From Planctomycetota bacterium (GTDB lineage: Bacteria > Planctomycetota > Phycisphaerae > Tepidisphaerales > Tepidisphaeraceae): a stretch of 64,000 bases of DNA. This document shows positions 49,243 through 60,308 of this stretch, piece by piece. The stretch spans positions 24,708 through 88,707 of the forward strand of contig JBCDCH010000007.1 of the NCBI GenBank assembly GCA_039182125.1. Direction: 5' to 3'. The position numbers were made by a program, and so were the translations under genes. The notes beneath the pieces are model-generated. The model was not told the origin of the DNA and searched no databases. It was given only the letters and a program-made list of their open reading frames with translations. Numbering within the stretch: the stretch's first letter is position 1; every line of letters begins with the position of its first letter.

Positions 49243-50262
49243 ATGGATCTTCCCTTCCTCAAGCAGCTCTCCGAAACCAGCGGTGTCCCCGGTCGCGAGG
49301 AGCGCATCCGCGATTTGCTCAAGCCGAGATTCGATGCCGTCTTCGATGACGTCAGCACCGACGTCATGGGCTCGCTGATCGGGGTGAAGAAGAACGAAGG
49401 CAAGCCGAAGGTCCTTTTCGCGTGCCACATCGACGAGATCGGCTTTTACGTCCGGCACATCGACGACAACGGCTTCCTCCGCGTCCAGAACGTTGGCGGC
49501 TTCGACACGCGCAACCTCTTGGCCCGCCGCGTCACCGTGCTGCCCGAGGGCGGTGACCTCGTCGGCATCATGAACCCCGGCGGCCGGCCCATCCACATCG
49601 CCAAGGACGAGGACAAAAAGAAGATCCCCGAAGTCGGCGAGTTCATCGTTGACCTCGGCCTGCCCGGCGACGAGGTCAAGAAGCTCGTCTCCATCGGCGA
49701 CCCCGTCACGCTCTGGCAGGAGTTCTTCGAGCTGGGCGGATGCGTCACCGGCAAGTGCCTCGACAACCGCGTCGCGGCGTGGGTGCTGCTCGAAGCGCTC
49801 AAGAAAACCCCCGACCCGGCGTACGAGGTGATCGTCGCCGCGACGGTGCAGGAAGAGGTCGGCCTGCGCGGTGCGGGCCCCGCCGCGTACAACGCCGAGC
49901 CGGACCTGGCCGTCGCGCTCGACACCACCCTGTGCGTCGACACCCCCGGCGTCCCCGAGGAAGAACGCGTCACCAAGCAAGGCGACGGCGTCGCGATCAA
50001 GATCCTCGACGGCTCCTCCATCTCCCACCGCGGCTTCGTCGACGAGTTCGCCGCCGCCGGTGACAAGCACGGCGTCAAGTACCAGTTCAGCGTCCTGCCC
50101 CGCGGCGGCACCGACGCCGGCGCCATGCAACGCAACCGCGGTGGCATCAAAACCGTCACCCTCGCCATCCCCACCCGCTACATCCACACCGTCACCGAAA
50201 CCATCCACAAGGACGACCTCCAAAGCGCCATCGACCTGATCGCGGCGTGGTTGAAGGGATGA
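49243..50262 (+). CDS. M42-family metallo-aminopeptidase
   Basis: A 339-residue glutamyl-aminopeptidase/endoglucanase M-like peptidase. Dinuclear zinc ligands can be seen as FACHIDEIG (His and catalytic Asp), CLDNRVAAW (bridging Asp), TVQEEVGLRGA (Glu pair), ALDTTLCVD (Asp) and RYIHTVTE (His). The family forms large tetrahedral assemblies that trim short peptides in the cytosol. It starts 28 bases after the inverted-repeat element, and a CACTTAAGTG hairpin lies directly after it. Confidence 0.93.
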   Translation: MDLPFLKQLSETSGVPGREERIRDLLKPRFDAVFDDVSTDVMGSLIGVKKNEGKPKVLFACHIDEIGFYVRHIDDNGFLRVQNVGGFDTRNLLARRVTVLPEGGDLVGIMNPGGRPIHIAKDEDKKKIPEVGEFIVDLGLPGDEVKKLVSIGDPVTLWQEFFELGGCVTGKCLDNRVAAWVLLEALKKTPDPAYEVIVAATVQEEVGLRGAGPAAYNAEPDLAVALDTTLCVDTPGVPEEERVTKQGDGVAIKILDGSSISHRGFVDEFAAAGDKHGVKYQFSVLPRGGTDAGAMQRNRGGIKTVTLAIPTRYIHTVTETIHKDDLQSAIDLIAAWLKG

Positions 50263-50277
50263 TGATCACGGCGTGGC

Positions 50278-50299
50278 CCTGGTCACTTAAGTGACCAGG
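50278..50299. repeat. Palindrome with CACTTAAGTG core
   Basis: A 9-bp perfect stem (CCTGGTCAC with GTGACCAGG) around a TTAA loop, 15 bases after the M42 stop and just before the DUF1801 gene. It shares its core with the hairpins at 12931 and 45894. As it follows a stop codon, it could also act as a weak terminator. Confidence 0.8.
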
Positions 50300-50322
50300 T
50301 CGGGCGCGGTATCGTCAAGCCA

Positions 50323-50736
50323 ATGCCCGGCAAACCCAAACTCCTCTCCGGCGGGAATCCGCAGATCGCGAAGGCCGACGGCGACGAACCGGTGCGGGCG
50401 TACATCACAGCGATGCCTGGGTGGAAGCAAGACATTGGCCGCGGCGTCGATCAACTCGTCGTCGAGCTCGTCCCCGAAGTCCGCAAGGCCGTCCGTTGGA
50501 ACTCGCCTTTCTACGGTGTCGCCGACAACGGCTGGTTCCTGTCGATGCATTGCTTCACGAAGTACGTCAAGCTCAGCTGGCTCAACGGCGGATCGCTGGA
50601 CCCGTTGCCGCCCGTTGCGTCGAAACACGCGGAGGTGCGTTACCTGCACCTCGGCGAGGATGATCCGGTCGACACGCCGCAGATGCGTGCATGGATCAAG
50701 CAGGCGGCGGCGCTACCGGGGGAAGACCTTTTCTGA
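50323..50736 (+). CDS. DUF1801-type protein (YdhG-like)
   Basis: A 137-residue protein with the DUF1801 fold: DIGRGVDQLVVELVPEVRKA, VRWNSPFYGVADNGWFLSMHC, KYVKLSWLNGG and a C-terminal MRAWIKQAAALPGE. The YdhG/YjbR/CyaY-like domain is common in bacteria with no biochemical function known. ATG 50323 follows the M42 gene and a palindrome on the same strand. It has no signal peptide or cysteine pairs that would suggest secretion. Confidence 0.85.
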   Translation: MPGKPKLLSGGNPQIAKADGDEPVRAYITAMPGWKQDIGRGVDQLVVELVPEVRKAVRWNSPFYGVADNGWFLSMHCFTKYVKLSWLNGGSLDPLPPVASKHAEVRYLHLGEDDPVDTPQMRAWIKQAAALPGEDLF

Positions 50737-50748
50737 TGGGTTGGGAAG

Positions 50749-50768
50749 CCCACGGTTTGAGCCGTGGG
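50749..50768. repeat. Short palindrome in DUF1801-P450 gap
   Basis: A 7-bp perfect stem (CCCACGG with CCGTGGG) around a 6-base loop TTTGAG. It lies 13 bases after the DUF1801 stop and before the P450 start. The GCCCACGG...CCGTGGGG form is reminiscent of other planctomycete intergenic palindromes, but I see no second copy in this window. Confidence 0.6.
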
Positions 50769-50814
50769 GGCGTTGTTTGCGATGGTTTACCGGTGTCTAA
50801 TACCGACCAGCACC

Positions 50815-51963
50815 ATGAGCCAGACGCCCCACCATCCGCGTGATCCGTTCGAAGCCGCTCGCAAATCGACGGGGACGATGTGTGTCCACGCGCAAGGCGT
50901 CGATGTGCCACTGATCCTGCGGTACCCCGATCTGCGGGCTGCGCTCAAGGATTGGGAGACGTACAGCAGCGACGACCTGCGGAACATCGTGCTCCACGGC
51001 GAACAAGGGGTGCGCGACGGCCGGCAATACCCGATCGAAACCGACCCGCCGGAGCACAAGGCGTACCGCAAGATCGTCGACCCGTTCTTCCGGCGGCCGC
51101 TCGACAACGACTACCGCGTCGGCATGCAGCAACTGCTCGACGATGCGATCCAGGTCGCGCTCGGCAACGAGATCGACGCGATCCACGACTTCGCGTTGCC
51201 GGTGCAATCGAAGTCGTTGGCGATGATGCTCAACGTCGACATGGCCGAGGCCGACGAGTGGGTCGGCTGGGGCACGCACGTCTTTTACGACGGCGACGGC
51301 AAGAGCAAGGGCGACGCGCTCACCGACTACAACCGCGCGCAGTTCGCCAAGACCGCGGGCTCCGGGGGCGACGATTTCTACAGCGTGCTCAACCGCGCCG
51401 AGTACGACGGCCGGCCGCTCACCGACGAGGAGAAGCTCGGCTTTGCCAACCTGGCTTTTGCCGGCGGACGTGACACCGTCATTGGCACCATCACAGGCAT
51501 CCTCGCCCACCTCGGCGACGAGCCCGACGTGCTCGAGTTCCTCCGCGCCGACGAGAAACGCCTGAGCCCCGCGACCGAGGAGTACCTGCGGTTCATCAGC
51601 CCCGTCACCGTGCTGGCCCGCAAGTGTCCGCACGGCGCCACCGTCGGCGATCAAGCCGTCCCTCCCGGCGGACGCGCCGGCGTCTGCTACGCCTCGGCCA
51701 ACTACGACGAAACCGTCTTCCCCGACCCGCACCAACTCAAGCTCGACCGCAGCCCCAACCCGCACATCGCCTTCGGCTTCGGCAAGCACTTCTGCCTCGG
51801 CGCACACCAGGCCCGGTTGATCATCCGCTGCCTGCTCCTCAGCCTTTGCGACAAGGTCAGCCGCGTCGAGATCATTGACGCAGTCACCAAGTCGGAAAAA
51901 GAAGTCGAGTACACGCGCGAGATCGGGTTTGAAAAACTGAGCGTTCGGCTGCACGCAAAGTGA
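50815..51963 (+). CDS. Cytochrome P450
   Basis: A soluble heme-thiolate monooxygenase of 382 residues. The heme box FGFGKHFCLGA carries the axial Cys, the K-helix E-x-x-R is in TEEYLRFI, the I-helix oxygen-binding segment is FAGGRDTVIG, and IETDPPEHKAYRKIVDPFF is the C-helix region. Electron donors would be a separate ferredoxin/reductase, none of which is adjacent. ATG 50815 is preferred over 50764, which adds an unlikely hydrophobic prefix. The end lies 5 bases from the end of the convergent amidase gene. Confidence 0.95.
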   Translation: MSQTPHHPRDPFEAARKSTGTMCVHAQGVDVPLILRYPDLRAALKDWETYSSDDLRNIVLHGEQGVRDGRQYPIETDPPEHKAYRKIVDPFFRRPLDNDYRVGMQQLLDDAIQVALGNEIDAIHDFALPVQSKSLAMMLNVDMAEADEWVGWGTHVFYDGDGKSKGDALTDYNRAQFAKTAGSGGDDFYSVLNRAEYDGRPLTDEEKLGFANLAFAGGRDTVIGTITGILAHLGDEPDVLEFLRADEKRLSPATEEYLRFISPVTVLARKCPHGATVGDQAVPPGGRAGVCYASANYDETVFPDPHQLKLDRSPNPHIAFGFGKHFCLGAHQARLIIRCLLLSLCDKVSRVEIIDAVTKSEKEVEYTREIGFEKLSVRLHAK

Positions 51964-51968
51964 TCAAG

Positions 51969-53042
51969 TCAGCGCAGGTCCCTGGCGCCTTCGACGACGC
52001 GATCCCAGTCGAACGCCGGGCCTGGGTCGATCTTGTTGTCCTGGATGTGCCAGTGGCCGATGACGCCTTGGAAGGTCTCCCAGTCCTCGTCGGGCATCGT
52101 GGTACTCAGGACGTTGCCGTCGGCATCGCGGGGGTAATCGAGTTCGATCTTCGGCAGAGCCGCGTTGAGGGCGGCGGTCAACTTGATCAGCGCGTCGTAC
52201 TGCGGCTCGGTCAGGTCCCACTGGCGTAGGTCGCCGCCCTGGATGTTGCCGACGACGGGCGTGCTGGTCGCGGGGCGCAGGGGCCAGGTGTTGGTGTCGA
52301 GAACGCCGCCGTTGGGGCCGTAGCGCTGCTCGAGACGCGACGGGATCGTGATGAACGGGCCTCGGCCGTCGACGTCGTACCACTCGGGCAGCAGCGGCTC
52401 GGCGTCGGGATCGGCCGGCGGCGGGTACGCGCCCATGTTGGCGATCTCGATGCCGACGCTGCGGTCGTTGGCCTTGGTCGCGTGCCAGGCGCGCTCCTTC
52501 ACGTCCATCGTCTGATAGATCGTGCCGTCGATATCGAGCATGAAGTGAACGCTCAAACCGCGATGGTCGTGAAGCACATCGAAGCAGCGGGCGCTGAGCC
52601 CGCACACGTCGTAGTGCAACACGAACTGATCGACGCGGTCCCGTAGCATCGGCAACGTCCAGCCACCGCCGCGCACCTGTTCGAGTTCGGCCTTGCTCAG
52701 CGGGCGCAAGCTCGTGCTCTTGGCGGACCGTGTGTTGTAGCGCTGCGGCCCGCTGGGCCCGTCGCCGCTGCGCGTGGTCGCTTCCCAACTGCTATCGTTC
52801 CAGTCGGCAAACCGCCGCTCGGTGCGGTAGGCGTCGTAGCCGTCGGGGTCGGTCCAGAGCACGACGCGGGTGCCGGTGTTGAACAACTGCCCGGCAACCA
52901 TGATCTCGTCGCCATCGCGCGGCACCTGCGAGCCGACCCGCGGCGACGATTGACAGCCGACCAAGGTCGACACGAGAAGCACGCCAACAACCATCACGCA
53001 AATCCGAAGCATGCTTCTAGAACACCGGCGATGGGCATTCAT
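51969..53042 (-). CDS. Lipoprotein N-acetylmuramoyl-L-alanine amidase (Amidase_2)
   Basis: A 357-residue periplasm-facing lipoprotein. The signal CVMVVGVLLVSTLVGC ends at a lipobox Cys. The Amidase_2 (PGRP-type) zinc amidase domain shows FVLHYDVCGLSARC (zinc His), a VHFMLDIDGTIYQTMDV strand, ERAWHATKANDRSVGIEIAN and GHWHIQDNKIDPGPAFDW (second His, catalytic Lys, and Asp-Pro-Gly-Pro). It would cut the bond between MurNAc and the stem peptide, in remodelling or recycling of peptidoglycan. The start lies just one base after the stop of the upstream PEP-CTERM gene, so the two may be co-transcribed. Confidence 0.9.
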   Translation of the reverse strand: MNAHRRCSRSMLRICVMVVGVLLVSTLVGCQSSPRVGSQVPRDGDEIMVAGQLFNTGTRVVLWTDPDGYDAYRTERRFADWNDSSWEATTRSGDGPSGPQRYNTRSAKSTSLRPLSKAELEQVRGGGWTLPMLRDRVDQFVLHYDVCGLSARCFDVLHDHRGLSVHFMLDIDGTIYQTMDVKERAWHATKANDRSVGIEIANMGAYPPPADPDAEPLLPEWYDVDGRGPFITIPSRLEQRYGPNGGVLDTNTWPLRPATSTPVVGNIQGGDLRQWDLTEPQYDALIKLTAALNAALPKIELDYPRDADGNVLSTTMPDEDWETFQGVIGHWHIQDNKIDPGPAFDWDRVVEGARDLR

Positions 53043-53043
53043 G

Positions 53044-53682
53044 TCAAGCCGTTTTCACGCGACGCAGCATTAGCCCGGCCAAACCCAGCATGCCGGCCGA
53101 AACCGCGAACGGCTCGGGGATGGCCACGGCGGAGACGTTGTCGAACGTCATGATCTCCGCACCGGTGTTGTTGGCCACGGTGACGCGGATCAGTAGATCC
53201 AGGCCGGTCGTGGTGACGGTGGTTTGAGCGGTGCCAGTCGGTGCGTCGAAGAAACGGCTCTCGGTGCTGTCTCCATCGGTTCCGAAGAAGCTGTAGAAGT
53301 CGTCGAAGGTCGAGCCGCCGTCGACGGAGTAGGCGACGATCAGGAAGTCGCCGCTCTCGTGGTTGTTGTCACCGCCGACGTCGACGGTGAGTTCGAGGAG
53401 GCTGCCGGCCGTGTTGGAGATGCCAGGGCTGGTCCAGACCGCGATGCCGCCGATGTCCTGCGCGGTGAAAACGCCGTCGACGACCTGGAAAAAGTCATTC
53501 GCGTTCGCGAAGCCGGCCTGCGAGACGTCGATGCTCCAGTCGACGCCCGAAGTATCCATCGAGTCGTCGATCGCACCCTTACCGTTCTGGCCGGTGAAGT
53601 CTTCGGTGTAATCCAACGTCGCGGCGACGGCCACGCCGGGCAAGACAAGAACCGCGACAACGGCGGCCAACAGCTTCAGCAT
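53044..53682 (-). CDS. PEP-CTERM-type anchored exported protein
   Basis: A 212-residue exported protein with a signal peptide (MLKLLAAVVAVLVLPGVAVA) and a C-terminal sorting signal IPEPFAVSAGMLGLAGLMLR ending in RRVKTA, the PEP motif, hydrophobic helix and basic tail recognised by exosortase. The body is a beta-rich, Asp/Gly/Thr-rich domain (EDFTGQNGKGAIDDSMDTSG, YSVDGGSTFDDFYSFFGTD) without a known catalytic motif. It resembles the protein at 53875 in layout. No exosortase gene is present here. Confidence 0.85.
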   Translation of the reverse strand: MLKLLAAVVAVLVLPGVAVAATLDYTEDFTGQNGKGAIDDSMDTSGVDWSIDVSQAGFANANDFFQVVDGVFTAQDIGGIAVWTSPGISNTAGSLLELTVDVGGDNNHESGDFLIVAYSVDGGSTFDDFYSFFGTDGDSTESRFFDAPTGTAQTTVTTTGLDLLIRVTVANNTGAEIMTFDNVSAVAIPEPFAVSAGMLGLAGLMLRRVKTA

Positions 53683-53811
53683 CAGTGACTCCCGAGAACC
53701 CCGTCGGCGACATTGCCGACATCCATGAAAACTACCTGAACAAGGGATAGCTTTCCAGCAAAAAGCCGTGTGTTACCGTGAGCAAAGACGTCGGGTGATA
53801 TCCAAAACACA

Positions 53812-53837
53812 TCCGCCCGGCGATGAAGCCGGGCGGA
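53812..53837 (-). terminator. Terminator hairpin downstream of PEP-CTERM gene
   Basis: A 10-bp perfect stem (TCCGCCCGGC with GCCGGGCGGA) around a 6-base loop. On the minus strand it is followed by TGTGTTTTGG. It lies 38 bases beyond the stop of the minus-strand PEP-CTERM gene at 53875, and can end that transcript. Confidence 0.75.
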
Positions 53838-53874
53838 CGGGGTGAGTCAGAGATGTTGCCGCTGGTCGGGCCGC

Positions 53875-54522
53875 TTAGACGGCGGACCGACGGCGAAGCA
53901 TGATGCCACCGATGCCGAGCAGACCGGCGGCGACAGTCATGGGCTCGGGGATGGGCGTACCTTCGACCGTAAGGCTACCGACATCAAATGAGTCGCTACC
54001 ACCATTGTGGCTGAAAGTAAAGCCAACGATGAGTGTAGATGCCGTGCTCACGTCTAGGCCATTAACACTGACAGCCTGATTCGTAGCCGTGGCGTCTTCG
54101 ACACCTGCACCAAAGTCCGTAAAGTTCACGCCACCATCGGTGGAGAAGAAAAAGTTAGAGAACTCCGCACCGGTATTGAAAAAGCCGCTAAACGTGCCGG
54201 CAATATCGACGGTGGCGACCGCTGAAACATCAATCGCATCGGACTCAAATGTTCCCAGTCCACCCCAGTCAGCCGAAGTAAAAACACCAGCCGAAAACTC
54301 TGCCGTGTTACCGCCGCTGTCAGTCAAGAGGTCACCCCAAGTAAAGGTACCATTACCAAGATCAACGCCACCAGCGGTCGGCGGGGCAGCGTCCGTGTCA
54401 GCGGAACTGTGAGATAGAGCCACATCGTCCGTATCAGCAAGAGTAAAAAGGGTTGCTGCGTGTGAGAGGCTGCTAGCAAAAGCCGCGACGCTGGCGGCGA
54501 TGATTGCGTGTTTGATGTTCAT
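53875..54522 (-). CDS. PEP-CTERM-type anchored exported protein (paralogue)
   Basis: A 215-residue exported protein. The signal peptide MNIKHAIIAASVAAFASSLS ends around SHAA. The C-terminus IPEPMTVAAGLLGIGGIMLR with RRRSAV is the exosortase sorting signal. The body repeats the beta-rich plan of the neighbour at 53044 (FSTDGGVNFTDFGAG here, YSVDGGSTFDDFYSFFG there), so the two are probably paralogues. GC is lower than in most of the window. The start at 54522 was chosen because the longer frame from 54606 begins with an implausible basic stretch. Confidence 0.85.
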   Translation of the reverse strand: MNIKHAIIAASVAAFASSLSHAATLFTLADTDDVALSHSSADTDAAPPTAGGVDLGNGTFTWGDLLTDSGGNTAEFSAGVFTSADWGGLGTFESDAIDVSAVATVDIAGTFSGFFNTGAEFSNFFFSTDGGVNFTDFGAGVEDATATNQAVSVNGLDVSTASTLIVGFTFSHNGGSDSFDVGSLTVEGTPIPEPMTVAAGLLGIGGIMLRRRSAV

Positions 54523-54734
54523 TTGATCTCTAAATCCCTGCCCCACCGGGGCACTGCAGGTTGCATTTTCCTCAGCCCTTTCACGGTACCTCCACCGACG
54601 GGCCACCTGATCTCTTTCGGCCGCAGCCTACGGGTCGCCGCCACATTTGGGAAGAAGAATCTGTGTAAATATTGCGTTTGCGCGGCGATAGCGCGGTTTT
54701 TCGCCGATTTGCACCGTCTGGTAGGGTCACGGGG

Positions 54735-56906
<2,172 letters not shown>

Positions 56907-56930
56907 CGCATGGCCGATTACGATAACCCC

Positions 56931-57626
56931 ATGATCCAGCACATCCGCAGGAGCCTCGCGTGCCTGTTGCCGTTGATCGTTCTGGGCTGCTCACCGGTCA
57001 CGCTGGACAAGCCGTTCGGCGAGCCGGTGCCCACGACGCGGAGCGGGCTGGCCGGCTGGTGGACGGCACCGGTCGAAGCCGACGCCGATGCGGATGATGG
57101 CGTTTTTCTCCGCGTGACCGAAGGGGCTGACGGCGGCTACGAAGCAACGTTCCTCGGGGAGGTTGATGACGGGCAGTCTGGTGCGGTCGAGTTACGACAG
57201 GTCGGTCGCCACTGGTTCGTGTTTCTGAGTGTTGAGAACGCCGGGGAACCGGTGACGGCGTGGTCGGTGTTATGGCTGGTCAACACGCCGGCGGACGACG
57301 AGGAAGGCGAACCGCCTGACGTGCTTGTCCTCGCACCGGCGCGGGCAGACGTCTGGGCCACGGCCATTGAGGACGGGAAGCTGGACGGCAGTGCCAATCG
57401 ACCCGAGAAAGCGGCGAACGAGGACCGCGATTCGCCGGCCGATCCCATGTTTGGCATCGCCGAGGCGCTCGCGTCTGTGCCGAGGGTGCAAGTAACCGCC
57501 TCCGAAAAGCAGCTCGCGGACTGGCTTGAAAAAGTCAGCGTCGGCGAAGCGTTCGACACGTCCGAGGTGGGTGTGCTCTACCGGCTCGGAACCGTCCAGC
57601 TACCGACAAAGTTGCCATCGGACTAA
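56931..57626 (+). CDS. Hypothetical lipoprotein
   Basis: A 231-residue predicted lipoprotein without a recognised family. ATG 56931 gives IQHIRRSLACLLPLIVLGC, a signal peptide with an LGC lipobox; ATG 56910, only 4 bases after cstA, is another possible start. The mature part is acidic, beta-rich (AGWWTAPVEADADADDGVFL, HWFVFLSVENAGEPVTAWSV) and ends with a helical QLADWLEKVSV block. It probably sits in the outer or inner membrane. It is co-directional with cstA and could be translationally linked to it. Confidence 0.7.
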   Translation: MIQHIRRSLACLLPLIVLGCSPVTLDKPFGEPVPTTRSGLAGWWTAPVEADADADDGVFLRVTEGADGGYEATFLGEVDDGQSGAVELRQVGRHWFVFLSVENAGEPVTAWSVLWLVNTPADDEEGEPPDVLVLAPARADVWATAIEDGKLDGSANRPEKAANEDRDSPADPMFGIAEALASVPRVQVTASEKQLADWLEKVSVGEAFDTSEVGVLYRLGTVQLPTKLPSD

Positions 57627-57768
57627 TTCATGAAGTCCCCGACTCGCGGAAATCGCCATACCGAAACGATTTGTCATGGCATGTCGGATTGCCGGATGGT
57701 ACGCTGCAAGCAAATCCGGTGCCGCCATGGCATCGGATCGCCTCGCGGGGACCGAAGGAGTACGACCC

Positions 57769-59304
57769 ATGGCCATGTCGATGAACCAGAGCCAGTCCAT
57801 GCGGATGGATCAGCGGCAGCTTTTGACGCCGCGGATGATCCAGTCCATGGAGATCCTCCAGATGCCGCTGGCTCAGCTGGAAGAGCGCATCGAACAGGAA
57901 CTGCAACAGAATCCCACGCTCGAACTCAAGGAGAAGCGTGGCGACGAAAAGGACCGCAACAAGGATGAGAACGGCGAACCGCTCCTCAAGGACAACGAAG
58001 TCCTCGAGGTCAACGGCACCGACAACGGGAGCGAGGAAGACTTCGCCCGGCTGGAAAAGATCGCCGACTACCTGGAAAACGAGGAATGGAGCAGCGGCCC
58101 GTCGTTCGGCCCGGGAGCGAGCAGCTACGCCGGCGAACGGGACGGCAAGCTCGACGCGATGGCCAACACCGCCGCCCGGTCCGGCACGCTCGGTGAGGAG
58201 TTGCTCGACCAGTGGCGGTTCGTCGAGGCCGCGCCTTCGGTCCGCAAGGCGGGCGAGATCCTGATCGGGTACATCGACGCCGACGGGTATATCCGCCAGA
58301 CGCTGGAGGAAGTCGTCGAGCAAGCCGAGCAAAGCAACGGACGCACCGCCCTGCCGCCGATGGATGATTTCACCACGGCGTTGGGCCTGATCCAGCGGAC
58401 GCTCGATCCGGCCGGCGTGGGCGCGCGAAACCTGCGCGAGTGCCTGCTGATCCAGCTTGCCCACATCGAGCAGGACCCGGAGATGGCCGAGGGGCACGAC
58501 CTCGACCTCGAACGCGAACTGGTGCGTGACCATCTCAAGGACCTGGAGATGAACCGCTATCCGCAGATTTCCAAGCGGACCGGGCGCGACATCGAGACGC
58601 TTAAACGGGCCGTCGCCCGCCTCGGTCGCCTGCACCCGCACCCCGGCCGACAGGTCGGCGGCGACAACGGTGTCGCCATCACGCCCGACGCGATCATCAC
58701 CTATAACGAGGACACCGGGAACTACGACATCCAAATGACATATGACCCGGCCCCCAATCTCTACATCCGCGGCATGTACCGCAAGATGCTCAAGGAAAAA
58801 GGCACCGACAAAACCACCAAGGAGTTCCTCACCGAGAACGTCCGCAACGCCAAGTGGTTGCTCGAATCCATCCAGCAGCGCCGCAGTACCATCGAGCGAG
58901 TGATCGAGCGAGTCGTGCATCACCAGCGTGACTTCTTCGACAAGGGCGCGGAGTTTCTCAAGCCGTTGCCGATGATCCAGGTCGGCGAGGAGCTCGGCAT
59001 CCACGTCGCCACCGTGAGCCGGGCCGTGGCCGAGAAGCACATCCAAACGCCCAAGGGCATCTTCCCCCTGCGCCGTTTCTTCTCCGGCGGCACCACCACC
59101 GAGGACGGGCAGGACATGTCCTGGGACGCGGTCAAGGAAAAGCTCAAGACCATCGTTAACGAGGAAGACAAGTCCGACCCGCTCAGCGACGACCAGATCG
59201 TCGAGAAGCTCAACGAGCAAGGCATCGAACTCGCCCGCCGAACTGTGGCCAAATACCGCAAGCTGCTGAACCTCCCAACGGCCCGGCAGCGCAAGGAGTA
59301 CTGA
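57769..59304 (+). CDS. rpoN: RNA polymerase sigma-54 factor
   Basis: Sigma-54, which directs RNA polymerase to -24/-12 promoters that need AAA+ activators. ATG 57769 has a clear GAAGGAG ribosome-binding site 8 bases upstream. The 511-residue protein shows the region I activator-interaction helix (QRQLLTPRMIQSMEILQMPL), the core-binding domain (FTTALGLIQRTLDPAGVGAR), the HTH (ELGIHVATVSRAVAEKHIQT) and the RpoN box (ELARRTVAKYRKLLNLP). An acidic linker separates region I from the core domain. No activator gene is adjacent. Confidence 0.97.
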   Translation: MAMSMNQSQSMRMDQRQLLTPRMIQSMEILQMPLAQLEERIEQELQQNPTLELKEKRGDEKDRNKDENGEPLLKDNEVLEVNGTDNGSEEDFARLEKIADYLENEEWSSGPSFGPGASSYAGERDGKLDAMANTAARSGTLGEELLDQWRFVEAAPSVRKAGEILIGYIDADGYIRQTLEEVVEQAEQSNGRTALPPMDDFTTALGLIQRTLDPAGVGARNLRECLLIQLAHIEQDPEMAEGHDLDLERELVRDHLKDLEMNRYPQISKRTGRDIETLKRAVARLGRLHPHPGRQVGGDNGVAITPDAIITYNEDTGNYDIQMTYDPAPNLYIRGMYRKMLKEKGTDKTTKEFLTENVRNAKWLLESIQQRRSTIERVIERVVHHQRDFFDKGAEFLKPLPMIQVGEELGIHVATVSRAVAEKHIQTPKGIFPLRRFFSGGTTTEDGQDMSWDAVKEKLKTIVNEEDKSDPLSDDQIVEKLNEQGIELARRTVAKYRKLLNLPTARQRKEY

Positions 59305-59341
59305 ACCGCCACCGACGCGGGCCGGCCTACGCTGACCGCTC

Positions 59342-60241
59342 ATGCAGTTACCCCTGGGCGAACTCGCCGCGCTGGGTGCGGCGGCGGTGTGGGCCGTTGG
59401 CACCGTGATCTTCGCCCATGCCGGGCGGAACGTCCCCGCACTCGCGCTCAACCTCGTCAAAGGCGTGCTCGCCCTGCCGCTGATCGTCATCGCGGCTTTG
59501 ATCCTGCCCACCCAGTGGGGCCAGCCGTCGTTCGAAGCATTGCTGCTCTTTGGCGTCTCGGGGGCGCTCGGCATCGGTGTGGGCGACACGTGCTACTTCG
59601 CCGCGCTGCGACGCATCGGTGCCACGCGGACCGCGCTGCTGTTCATGGCATCGACGCCGATCGCGGTGCTGCTCTCGACGTTCGCGCTCGGCGAGCCGAT
59701 CAACGTCTTCGCGATCCTCGGCATCGCACTGACGATCGCCGGCATCCTGTGGGTCATCGCCGAGCGTGCCACGGCCACGGACGCGCAGGCCAGCCGCAAG
59801 CTCGTCGCCGTCGGCATCACGTTCGGTCTCGCGGCGGCCGCGCTTCAGGCCGTCGGGCTCATCCTCAACCGGCAGGCGTTCAACCTCGCCACCGACACGT
59901 CCGAAGCCTGGGCAACAGTCCTGCGGCTCGCCTGTGGGTGCGCGGCCCTCGCGCTCGTGCTGTCCCTGCTCAACAACAAGCCCCTCGCCGACGCACGCCG
60001 CTGGCCGTGGAAGCTCATCGTCATCGGCATGGTGCTCGGAACTTTCACCGGGCTGCTGTTGCAACAGTTCTCCGTCAAACACGCGGTCAACGCAGGCATC
60101 GCCCAGACGCTACTCAACACGACACCGCTGTTCGTGCTGCCGATCGCCCCGCTCATCGGCGAGCGGGTGTCCCGGCGGGCAGTGTTGGGCGCGATCGTCG
60201 CGATGGCCGGCGTGAGCGTGTTGCTGTGGAGTGTGACGTGA
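59342..60241 (+). CDS. EamA/DMT-family transporter
   Basis: A 299-residue membrane protein with ten hydrophobic segments arranged as two EamA repeats. The first repeat ends GEPINVFAILGIALTIAGIL, the second ends GERVSRRAVLGAIVAMAGVS, matching the conserved E-(x)-A-GxxLI.GV end of DMT repeats. The family exports or imports metabolites such as amino acids; the substrate is unknown. It precedes the MacA-like operon on the same strand, 67 bases away. Confidence 0.88.
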   Translation: MQLPLGELAALGAAAVWAVGTVIFAHAGRNVPALALNLVKGVLALPLIVIAALILPTQWGQPSFEALLLFGVSGALGIGVGDTCYFAALRRIGATRTALLFMASTPIAVLLSTFALGEPINVFAILGIALTIAGILWVIAERATATDAQASRKLVAVGITFGLAAAALQAVGLILNRQAFNLATDTSEAWATVLRLACGCAALALVLSLLNNKPLADARRWPWKLIVIGMVLGTFTGLLLQQFSVKHAVNAGIAQTLLNTTPLFVLPIAPLIGERVSRRAVLGAIVAMAGVSVLLWSVT

Positions 60242-60308
60242 GGTTGATCACGTTTGCTTGCAACTTCGCCGGACGCGCCGGATAACGTCGCGGAAGGATC
60301 CTCTCGCT

